Positions 18,063 to 28,423 of a DNA stretch of 64,000 nucleotides are shown piece after piece (the stretch's first letter is position 1; each line of letters opens with the position of its first letter). Source of the DNA: Apostichopus japonicus. Its lineage: Eukaryota; Echinodermata; Holothuroidea; Aspidochirotida; Stichopodidae. The stretch covers positions 16,197,310 to 16,261,309 of the forward strand of contig NC_092575.1 of NCBI RefSeq assembly GCF_037975245.1, read 5' to 3'. The notes below the pieces were generated by a model. That model was not told the DNA's origin, did not search any database, and saw only the letters and a program-made list of their open reading frames with translations. The translations under genes and the position numbers were made by a program.

Positions 18063-21000
18063 ATAGGTTCGAAACCGGTAAGGAAGGTCGTAATTCCACT
18101 GTAGGCGTTTGTCACCTGTATCGAACAAAACTAGTTCTGTTTTGGTGACATATTTTGCCTTACTCTAGAGATCAAACATGATGCTAACCAACTCGAAAAT
18201 CATTTGTGATTCCTAAAGCCAGATCTCGAAAGCGATAACTTTGAACAGACTTTATGTTCATGTTTTATCTTCTAAACTTCCAGTATCAGGAATAAGTTGC
18301 AAATATATGACAGAATTAAATTCATTTTGAACTGTCACAGTTGAACCCAATCTTAGCATGAGGTGAAATTAGTATTCAATTATGATGACATAAAGTTTCC
18401 GAGGGTTTCTTTACATTTGAAACGATAAACGTTTTGTAACCAAAGTGAACTTGGGGCAAACAGGGTGATTTTATGCAGGTGAGTTGACAGGGTTTTATTT
18501 TTTATATATATTTTTTTATCTAAATTCGATAAGTTCGATATATGGATAAACCTCATTCACTGTCGATGCATATGCTTCACAACCACACCAGGTAACATTG
18601 GTGGAACACAACATAAGAGGGGCAAATACCGTCTATACATGTGTTGCAGGTTCCCTATAGACAAAGTGTACCCAGTTGCAACTCCTTGGCGTTCATATAT
18701 GATATCAAATTGTTAAAGTTCATTTCACGTATACAAACTGACGTATACGAATAACTATTTATATTATATGAAATAAGTATTTCGAAATCGGCAGGAAGGA
18801 ATAATGACGCGCACGTTTCACCAATAAAGCTGTGTTTGGTCTTTCCACATGTCTGAAATAAATTGATCTTTGAATTTGTTTTCTTTTGAATGGAACAAAT
18901 ACTTTGTAGTCGGTCCAAGTTACCACCGAGATTAAAAGGAAGGGGCACCGTGCGAGGATTATTAGCATTCCTATACTATTCAGGATCTATGCCTTATAGT
19001 CAAATTAAATGCCACACCAAATCCTGAAACTCATTTTTTTCGTCGATATCGAATACCGTATAAACCTACCACTCTGCCTTCATTTTTTGCTTGTTTTACG
19101 TCACAGATTTTCTAAATATCTTACTGTTTCCATTTGCCAAATGTAGCTGTCTAATTATGACTATACCCTTTATTATTTTGCTGCTCATATTCACACATTA
19201 TCGGTGGGGGGGGGGGGGGGCGGGGTTGGCTCAAATTCCCCAATCCCGTGCAGCTCGAACAGGACCACATCCACTGAACAACCGTTTCAGTCTGCTTGTA
19301 AAGAAGACAACCCTTTGATCGAATTGTCATTTATGTATTTATACAAGACAGTATGTGAGGTAAACAAAAAATCGGCTAGAAGTCGGACAAAAGTCAGCCA
19401 CTAAATCTAATCGGATCGTATAAATTATCCACATCTATCGCTATATCTGATGAGAATCAAACTTTTACAACGTAAATGCATGTTCATTGCTTTTTTTTAA
19501 TTCTTTGCCTATAGTTTGGTTATAAATTCTATTTAAATCTGATTGGTTGCTTGCCTTTGAGGCCATTCGATTGCTAACCTCCACTATGACGTCATAATTC
19601 ATATTCGCCCTTCTTTTCTTTTTATATCTAAATACACACAGCATTTCGTTGCCTACACGAAATTTTTTCGGCTTCGTTTAAGAAAAGAATCAACGTCACT
19701 GATGACGTATTTTTCCTAGATTTGAATCTTATTTAACAGATTTCAAATAGACAAGAAAAAAGGACAACTTTATCATACACTTCAGGGCGTCTGTAAAAAA
19801 TTCCCGTCGGGAAGGATGAAAAGACGGTAATGAAAATTTATACTGGAAAGTGGAGACAGTATGTTGTGGGAGGCCTTTTAAAAGGGGGTAACCCACTTCC
19901 ATTTTGTGAAAGAAAAACGATTTTAAGAGGCTACCTACTCGCAAAATAATGCCCTCTGGACGATGTTGTAACATGTATCTCCATCAAAGAGATAAAGTTT
20001 CGGTGGAGCACGGTCACGCTCAAACTCTGCAGCCACACTATACGTGCACACTCCTTACACAACAATCAATCTTAATGGAGTCAGAATATCGATGACATTT
20101 GCTATAGGAATACCTACCGTTACCATCGTCATAATCACGTGACCAAGAAGGGAAGTTTTGGAATTCGACGTCTTGGTCACGATCGTCTGACTTTATTTGC
20201 ATTGATATTTTACGCCTTTTCCGTTACGCTATTTCGAGTATCTTGTTTCGAGATTTAAATTTTTCGACAGTTTAGTTCCGCTATTTCGACTTCTCTGTTT
20301 TGATATTTCGCCGAATTTTCGAAATGTTGACATTGATTTCGATGTTTCATGAACCGTTGAGTCTGTGGTCAACTGCTCATCATACATTGCCCAAAGACCC
20401 GACTTCCCAACCATATCTACATCGGAATATTCATAAAACCGCGCAATCATATCTTTGGTATTCCTATGTGCTCATGCTATGACGCCTCTTTTTAAAAACT
20501 TGTACATTTCTAACCCACCAGCATGAAGAAATAGTGAGGTATCAGTGCTTGCTGTATGATACCAGGGTCGTTACAATACTTTTCCTAAACCTGAGAAGAA
20601 GTAATGGAATTTTATTCCTAAAAGCCTTTTTTTCAATGATCGGAACTGAGAGAACAACTCGCATTTATCTTTGAAGTGTCTTACATTGCGGTAACATGAC
20701 AAACCTTATCACCAGATCTCAGACAGTGACCGGTAAGAGAGGAACCTATGAAAAATGTTAGTCCGTGTAGCAGACTTTTAATTATGTTTTCGTTCCAACG
20801 GGCCGTAGGAATTACCAATGATATTTAACACAGAGCTGGGCTACTTAGGCAATTGAAGATGATGCTATAAAATATGGGAAAACAAGGAGAAAAAGAATTA
20901 AAAGACAAAATACAGAGCAAATGGTAACGTATCGTAAACGATTCAGTGAATTGAGTCTAATTTGAGTCATACTTAAAGTTTGATGTTCCAGATGTTCCTT

Positions 21001-21690
21001 AGGGTTGACTCGACGTGAAGCACAAACCAATTGATCTTTTCCTTCTATATTTCTTCGATGGCACTGATTTCGATGGGCAAAATGTTCATTTCAAAAGGTG
21101 TGCACAAAATGTTGGGTCTGACTGTTCTTGACAACCATGGTGAGATAGTTATTTGACACATTTGCTACCCCCCCCCCCACCCCACCCTCTCTCTCTCTCT
21201 CATCCTGACCTCTCAACAGCCAATATGATTGTTTAAACATTGTTGAAGCACTGTTCTTCTAACAACGACATAGGTATATGAACAGGGGGAGACGACAGAT
21301 GGGCTACTATCCCCCTCCTCCAACTTTGAAAAGTGTGGGCAGAGGTATGTGTCTGCCCCCTCATACTCCATGGCAGTGATAAATCATACAGGGGGGTCAT
21401 ATATATAGTCACGACAAGAAAATACCAGGCGATTTACTTTTTGTGTTCTTAGCATTTCTCATAATTCTTCACATATTTAGATATTTTTGTAATCGTCTCG
21501 AAATTTCGATGAAGGATATAATAAAAATAAAAATCTGGACATAAATTAATCAAACACTTCCACTGTTCTATCTGGGGCCAGACATATCATCAAACAATTA
21601 ACTAACGTTCTTCTTATGAAGAACCAAGAACCCCACCAGTTGTTTGCCCTACCCAGCCCGCCCCCCCCCCCCCCTTCAATTTGTGATATA
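18063..21690. other. Intergenic, no gene seen
   Basis: Holds a poly-G run at 19205-19220, a cluster of TTTCGA words at 20230-20345 (about a dozen in 115 bp, period irregular), poly-C at 21171-21180 followed by (CT)n, and poly-C at 21660-21674. Open frames on the two strands overlap and lack splice sites of good quality. Confidence 0.5.
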
Positions 21691-21699
21691 GTTTCTACT

Positions 21700-21889
21700 T
21701 TTTAAGAAAGTCACCAGGAAAGAACCTGGGCACGAAAAACCAAACAACCGAAACGACTGATCCGCTCTCAGCCCCAGTCCCCTTGCATCGAGACTGTGAC
21801 TGTGTGATCATCGTCAGGTGTGCATCACCATTCCCCTCGAAGGGGAACAGATACTACACATCATCTTAGCCAAAAGACCGAGAAGCGTG
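21700..21889 (-). mobile_element. SINE-like element with U2 snRNA-derived head
   Basis: Read on the minus strand, the first ~43 bases (21887-21845) match the 5' end of U2 snRNA with about three differences. They include CGCTTCTCGG, TTTTGGCTAAGAT and the branch-site-pairing segment GTAGTATCTGTTC. After this the sequence leaves U2: a CCCCTTCGAGGGG hairpin, then a body with CACACCTGACGATGATCACA, GATGCAAGGGGACTGGGG and GAGAGCGGATCAGTCG, then a tail hairpin CCAGG-TTCTTT-CCTGG. Related bodies occur at 40830, 43200, 43302, 43604 and 63218. U2's Sm site and 3' stem-loops are absent, so it is not a U2 gene. snRNA-headed SINEs (SINEU) are known from crocodilians; membership in that class is my inference. 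Confidence 0.8.
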
Positions 21890-22900
<1,011 letters not shown>

Positions 22901-23963
22901 TATTCACACCCCTTGCGGCGAATGGTATAGGTTTCAGCTAAGCAGACGACAACCTTTTTAGTTTTCCCGCGCAACCCCATACACAGGTATACGGTAAAGC
23001 AGTCGTCATTTGATCGCGTGTTCCATTACAGACGTTTATACCGTATACTTAAGCTGAGGGTATAATACGAAGTCATAAAACAAGATCCCGACTGCTTCCT
23101 CGAAGCTTTGATTTTATTACAGAGTTGATTGACCAAATGGTAACTTAAGAGATCCTTCGATATGCAGAAAGAAAAATAGAGGAAGAAGAAGGGTTAGTTT
23201 ATACGTATACTTTAACGCGAGTATACCTGGCAATGAAGGTACTATATGCGTTTACTGATAAAATGGTGTGGAGTTCATTTAATTTATAAACAGCTGCAAG
23301 TAGCTATATCGATCACTTCCGCTCCTACTATATCATATTTGTATTGATTTAAACGTTCACATATAAGCAGGACGTTTTAGAACCAAAACATAAGAAAACT
23401 GTTGATGCCAAGAGATATAAGGGTTTAAAAAACCGCGCGCTCTCTCTCTCTCTGTGTTTTTCATTTAGTTGTATGAAGTAAGGCTTTCCTGTGTAGGAAA
23501 GGCTGACATGACGAAAATGCATCATCGGTGACTGCAATTAATCTTCTGTTTCGAAGTATATTCTAACGACGAACAAAATCAAACTTCATAGATCTGAATG
23601 TTGAAACAAGTCATTAGAAATTTAAGAACACTAGGAGTGTAAAAAGAAGAACAAATGATAAATAAAAAATCTGGCAGGGGTCTGTAATTGTTCACAGGAT
23701 GGTCAATCGTTTTCAGGTACCGACATAATAATACTGACATAGGCCTAACTATAAAAGAAATTGTTGTGTTGCTGATGGTATCAAGAAAGGTTTGTCCTAA
23801 GATATGGTATAGTTCTGCATTTCCTTGTGACATGTTTCTTGTCAACAATGATGTTCAGTAAATAAAACAGAGGCCGGAACTCCTTCGTGTCATTCGCCGG
23901 TTGAAACATGACGTTCCTGAAAAAAAAGAGTCATCGACACATTTTGAGCCCGGCACCGATGAA
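22901..23963. other. Intergenic, no gene seen
   Basis: A short (CT)n at 23440-23453 and a TAGGCCTA-type word near 23742. No exon is supported. Confidence 0.45.
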
Positions 23964-23971
23964 CCGTGAAG

Positions 23972-24372
23972 CAGTGGCGGAGCGTCCATACAGTCAGAGG
24001 GGCGGATGCCCCCCCCCCCCCATGACGGACTCAAATGGACTGCTGGCGCCCTTTTCAGCTTTTTATCACTTTTTACTTATTCGCGATTATTGACCCTTTT
24101 TTGCGCTCTCAAATACCTATTGACATTTGTCACATTTTGTTGGTGTAATTTTCTGACAAAATGGCGATGACACCTATTTATTCTTCGTTTATCTGCAAAT
24201 TAGCAAGGCCCGTAAAGGGTTATTTCCGGCGATCTAGGGAGTATCTTTACTCAAAAAAATTGCTCTACGCTCGCTCCGCGCCAACCTGTGGTGGCGCTCC
24301 GCTTAGTAGTGTCGAAAGCGCCCCTACAGACCATTCTCGCCCCCGTGACCAATACCCCTAGCTCCACCACTG
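23972..24372. mobile_element. hAT-type MITE, family A copy 1
   Basis: This 401-bp element has terminal inverted repeats CAGTGGCGGAGC (left) and GCTCCACCACTG (right, one change). It is flanked by a perfect 8-bp duplication CCGTGAAG at 23964-23971 and 24373-24380. An 8-bp duplication with CAG/CTG ends is the signature of the hAT superfamily. There is no transposase, so it depends on an autonomous partner. An internal poly-C run lies at 24010-24022. The second copy is at 62013-62389 in the same orientation. Confidence 0.93.
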
Positions 24373-24380
24373 CCGTGAAG

Positions 24381-25679
24381 TACAGTAGCATATAGCACAC
24401 TGGGTATGGCATGATATGCTTAAGTATCTCACAGCAACTGACAGCATGCATACTGGGTACGAGATCGTCTGTCAGTATATCCCTTTACCCCGTTATCGAT
24501 TGATCGATTGATATCGATGGCAAATTGCATTGATATATGACAATGTGTAATTCCCTTTTAATGCTGTACTTCTTTGCTGTCGGTTTGCAATAGCTAGCTT
24601 TCCGATTATAAGTCAAAACAAGCTCAAACTCGCTCCAACTTGGCCACTGACCCTTTAGTATCGTCTCTTTACCAAATGAAGGTTTTTAAGATTAATCATT
24701 GACAGTCTCTTCTCGAAATGTCATATCACAGACACTTTAAATACACTATATATGATTAATAACATGTAAAATGCAAAAAGGAAAATGTTCCAAATTCCCT
24801 CTTCTTTCAATCCAATATTTTTTTGAAATTAAACATTACTATAATCATTATTTATACGCATTAATATATGTTATTTAAGAATAGAAGGATTTCGTTTGTA
24901 TATTTGTTTGTTTGCTATTTATATTTGTTTCCACAAAATTGTTTTTAATACTAATTCCATTCATTATCATTCAATAAGAAAGAGAAGAAAAAAATATATC
25001 GCAAATATAACACACATTCATAGTAGATTCTGGTCGGACATTTTAGCTTAATCAGATCTGGCCTGCAGTTGGCACGCTATGCTTAACAGAGATTATCCTG
25101 GATTATACCGACAAGAGTGGACGTGAGTTTGTCAGGATTAAAAAGAAAATCCAGATAATACGGTTTACTATACTTTTGGTGTCTTGTTGCCATGGTAATT
25201 GTGTTTACACCACACGATTTGTTGCAAAGCACGTTTTACATGCTGTTGTGTTCCGGTGATACATAGTTCACAATCTGACAATATAGGCGACACGAAGGCC
25301 AGTCCGGCCAGAGGACCACAGTCTTGTAATAACCGGCCCACTCTGTATATTGCACAATCAATGTTTGGTCAGAGTTTGTTTGGCCATTTGTTACAAAAAA
25401 AAACTGTTTTCTGTGGACCTCATTGAAAATTTTAGGGTGAGAATCCCTGTCGTTGTTCTTTTTCCCTTTTTATTTTGGGGGGGGGGGTTACTGGTTGGGT
25501 TACAGATCCGGATAAAGAGGTGCGAATAATGCAAGTTGCACTGTATTATGTAATAACCAAAGGAGTCCTTAACAGAGCGTGACGTCACTTACCAGCTGGT
25601 TGCAACATTTCGAGTTATAAGGATAAATAAGTCATGTAGAGAGAGAGAGGGTGTGGAGAGCCCTGTTTGTTCTCGAACA
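24381..25679. other. Intergenic, no gene seen
   Basis: A poly-G run at 25480-25489 and (GA)n at 25639-25650. No supported exon. Confidence 0.45.
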
Positions 25680-25687
25680 CAATCATA

Positions 25688-26100
25688 CAAGGGCGTAGGA
25701 ACCGGGGGGCTGGGGGCGCCAGCCCCCCCCAGTGAAAAATATGGGGGCGGAAGTATCATTCCGCCCCCCCCCCCCCCCGCTTCGCAAGTCAGAAAACCCC
25801 TTTTTCATTTCTCAATAAATGATAACTACATTCGTCATTGGTGCTCAGAACATTTTGGCAGAAAAAAAATCTCATTTTGAGCACCAAATTGCATCTAAGG
25901 TCAGGTGAAAATGCAAAATTATTTACAAAATGAAGTGGGTGTTGAAGTGTGCTATATTGCACCAAATTACATCTGAGGCCACCTGGACATGCAAAAAAAA
26001 TCCAAGGGGGGGCACCCCCTCCCCTTAGACCCGTCCCCCAGGCCGGCCATCAGTCTTCAGCCCCCCCCCCCCCACTCAAAAGTACCTTCCTACGCCACTA
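25688..26100. mobile_element. hAT-type MITE, family B copy 1
   Basis: A ~413-bp element with ends GGCGTAGGAACC and its approximate complement TTCCTACGCC. It is flanked by CAATCATA (25680-25687) and CAATCTTA (26101-26108), an 8-bp duplication with one mismatch. The inside has poly-G/poly-C runs near both ends and pairs of GCACCAAATT-CATCTRAGG motifs. A closely similar copy lies inverted at 56584-56942. It is non-autonomous. The open frames in it (25653-25880 and 25949-26344) do not recur intact in the second copy and are spurious. Confidence 0.9.
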
Positions 26101-26745
26101 CAATCTTATTAACGGACCCCCCATATTGTACTATTCATTTTTTTTCCTTAAGAAGATTATGAAAATGAGAATACGGAAGTATGTTATCCTCTGGCACCCC
26201 TCCGGGATTTTCCCGTTATTTTATCCGCACTCCAAATTGACCCCCGGGCCAGGAGCTTTATGCCCTGGCCCGTCTGATACGAAGAGAATTCACAAAGCAT
26301 CGTTAGGTGAGGTTCCTATCTACCATTTGCATGGAGGTTGCTGACGTTAAACGCAGCAAATTTTCTTTGAGATCACATTGTATACATTTTGCTAGGTAGA
26401 AATACAAGACTCTGTGAGAAATAAATTCACTGTCAGTGTTTTAATAAAACCAGGTATATTAAAAAAATTGTAATTTTGCTGGTACCTTTGGTCTTTTCAT
26501 CACCGTCGGCTGGAAAATGCTAATCTCAGATTAATATATTCTTTTACAACCCTGGTTATGAGATACGTCTCCCATGCAGACTGATTACATCTCCCCACTG
26601 TGAAATATACTGAGGCGGTTAAAACATCATAAATGTCAAATCCCATTTCTCAGAAACTGAATATATTTCAACAATCTTGCCTGTATCGAATCGAATAGAG
26701 AAACAAAAGTAAGACAAGATTCATAGTTGACAAAGAAGGAATACT
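26101..26745. other. Intergenic, no gene seen
   Basis: A strong hairpin with CGGGCCAGG / CCTGGCCCG arms sits near 26244-26271. No exon or recognised element otherwise. Confidence 0.4.
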
Positions 26746-26748
26746 TAT

Positions 26749-26960
26749 TTATTTATTCTTTTTTTTTACAATATGTATTTCAAGTTTCGGTCCTCCTGTA
26801 AATTGAAGTGAATAGTATACACAAGTGAAATGAACATAGATTATATAAGGATGTGTAAAAGTAAGTTGGCCTGACGTTTCGATCCTAGCAGGATCTTCTT
26901 CAGAGGCTAAATGACAAGTAACAGTAACAGAAGGGACAAAAACACGCACAGAATACAAAC
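26749..26960 (-). mobile_element. Penelope-like element terminal fragment (probable)
   Basis: The minus strand reads: a hammerhead-type motif (26907-26868), then TTATATAATCTATG, then GGAGGACCGAAACTTG, then a short A-rich tail at 26770-26749. Hammerhead ribozymes of this compact form are established in the terminal repeats of Penelope-like retroelements. The polymerase gene is absent, and the frame here (26958-26749) is only the translation of the ribozyme and its flanks. A hammerhead retrozyme or another source is possible. The outer limits are uncertain. Confidence 0.55.
26868..26907 (-). ncRNA. Hammerhead ribozyme motif, minimal stem III
   Basis: On the minus strand the order is stem I 5' strand GCCT, core CTGAAGA (fits CUGANGA, position 7 being free to vary), stem II GATCC/GGATC, core GAAA, C, then GTC with the predicted cleavage site between 26873 and 26872, and stem I 3' strand AGGC. 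All invariant core bases are present. Stem III is only A-C / G-U with no loop, so a monomer could not fold stably. The self-complementary ACGU would allow two copies to form a double hammerhead. Activity is inferred and not shown. Confidence 0.75.
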
Positions 26961-27222
26961 AGGTTTAATGAGCATGGTGAACACAAAGATATTATAAGAT
27001 TATCTTATAATTATAAGATTATAAGTAGTGACAAAAGTAAAGATTATCTGAGAGCATCAGACAATAAGGAGCTAAACAATGCAATCAATTGTGGTGAGGA
27101 TGCAAGCAAAGGAGAATGGCTTGGGTATCAAAGGATAGGAAGCAACATTATACCATTGTTTGTAAAACTGGTACTGGGCGACTGGCCCTACGTCTAAGAG
27201 TCTATGTTTAAACCTTTTAAGG

Positions 27223-28415
27223 CGGGGTTCCCTAACTTTATGCCCCCAAGAACCCCCTGTGGATGTCAGAGTTGTCCACGAACCAAACTGTCATCGTTGC
27301 CGATGTGTGCTATTTGCTTAGCGCCACAATTGGAAATTTCCGCTTGGTCGAGGTCCGGCAGAGGTCAATACTGCCCATTTACTAGTTGCCTTTCATATCC
27401 ACCTCGATTTGCATACTTATGTAATCGATGCACAATTACGTAATCGATGTATACTTGCGTATTTTGAAGTGCACATGCTTCATTCCTCTCCTGGCTCAGA
27501 GAGGCGTCGCATGTGTTCCTGTAGCATTGTTCCTTAGTATGTAAGTATTCTAATTGCTTTATATAAGTATTAAGGGGCTTGATATTGTAATTGTATATCT
27601 CTTTTAATATCGCATTATAGATATTTGCCTTTAATGAGATGTTGCTGCATGCTCGTGCCTGTTATTTATTATTGCCTTTTTACCGTGTATTTATTGTTTG
27701 CTTATTTGTAAGAGTATCTGGAGTAGAATATATCGCCAGAGGATATTACTTTGTTGGTGTTCTGTACATTCTCCAGAAAGCCGCCGTTAACCCCAGAAAG
27801 CCGCCGTTAACCCCAGAAAGCCGCCGTTTAATCCCTGTAAACCCCTGTACACCGCAGTTTGTCGTGCTGTTGGTTTTGCCCGGTAACGATTGTAAGTTAA
27901 TTATCAAGAATGTAATTGTCGCCAATCTTTCTCTGTCTTGTTTCATGTTACCAAATGTTATTTGTTATACTTCTTCCTTTTGTGCATTGTTTTATAAGAA
28001 GAAATATAATGCATTATTATGTTATCATTATGTTATTATTGATTTGTTCAATTCATGTGTTTATTTCACCAATGTTTGTATATTGATATATTGATATCTT
28101 TACTTTCTAGTTTTCACCGTGGTCTTGTTCAAACCACGCGTGTGAATAAATGGGCTAAAACATACAACCACCTTGTTCAGCTTCATTGAGCGTCGTCTCG
28201 GTGACACAAACTTTTCGAGACACGATCAAGTTCATTGTGTAATATTGTAGCGTTTGTCGATAGGTACAACTTTTGTACATTACTAAATTATATGATATTT
28301 CAGATTTTAGTTCACAAAAAGTACTCTAGTTTTGACTTTCAGAAACGTCTCACTAACCCCCTGGGATGGACTCACGCACCCCTGGGGTTCATGCACCCCG
28401 GTTAGGGAACCCCTG
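27223..28415. mobile_element. hAT-type non-autonomous transposon, 1.2 kb
   Basis: The ends are CGGGGTTCCCTAAC and GTTAGGGAACCCCTG, inverted copies apart from one missing base at the left tip. They are flanked by a perfect 8-bp duplication TTTTAAGG at 27215-27222 and 28416-28423. This fits the hAT superfamily. The inside has no transposase I recognise: the longest plus frame (27639-28094) is hydrophobic and unremarkable. It also contains a 19-bp triplication at 27774-27833. It is probably an internally deleted derivative of an autonomous element. Confidence 0.92.
27774..27833. repeat. 19-bp triplication inside the hAT element
   Basis: Three head-to-tail copies of CCAGAAAGCCGCCGTTAAC (last copy TTTAA). 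Near-identity suggests a recent expansion. Confidence 0.93.
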
Positions 28416-28423
28416 TTTTAAGG

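Noticed and set aside
21845-21889. A functional U2 snRNA gene
   Set aside because: Only the first ~43 bases match U2. The Sm site and the 3' stem-loops are missing, and the following sequence is a repeat body.
25653-26344. Pro/Gly-rich frames over 25.7-26.3 kb and 56.5-57.0 kb
   Set aside because: They are translations of the poly-C/poly-G parts of a hAT MITE and do not keep the same frame in the two copies.
26749-26958. 69-residue minus-strand protein with ASEEDPARIETSG
   Set aside because: This is the translation of the hammerhead motif and its flanks, a known look-alike in repeat-rich genomes.
27774-27833. A CRISPR-like array (three direct repeats)
   Set aside because: The repeats are contiguous with no spacers and lie inside a transposon in animal DNA.
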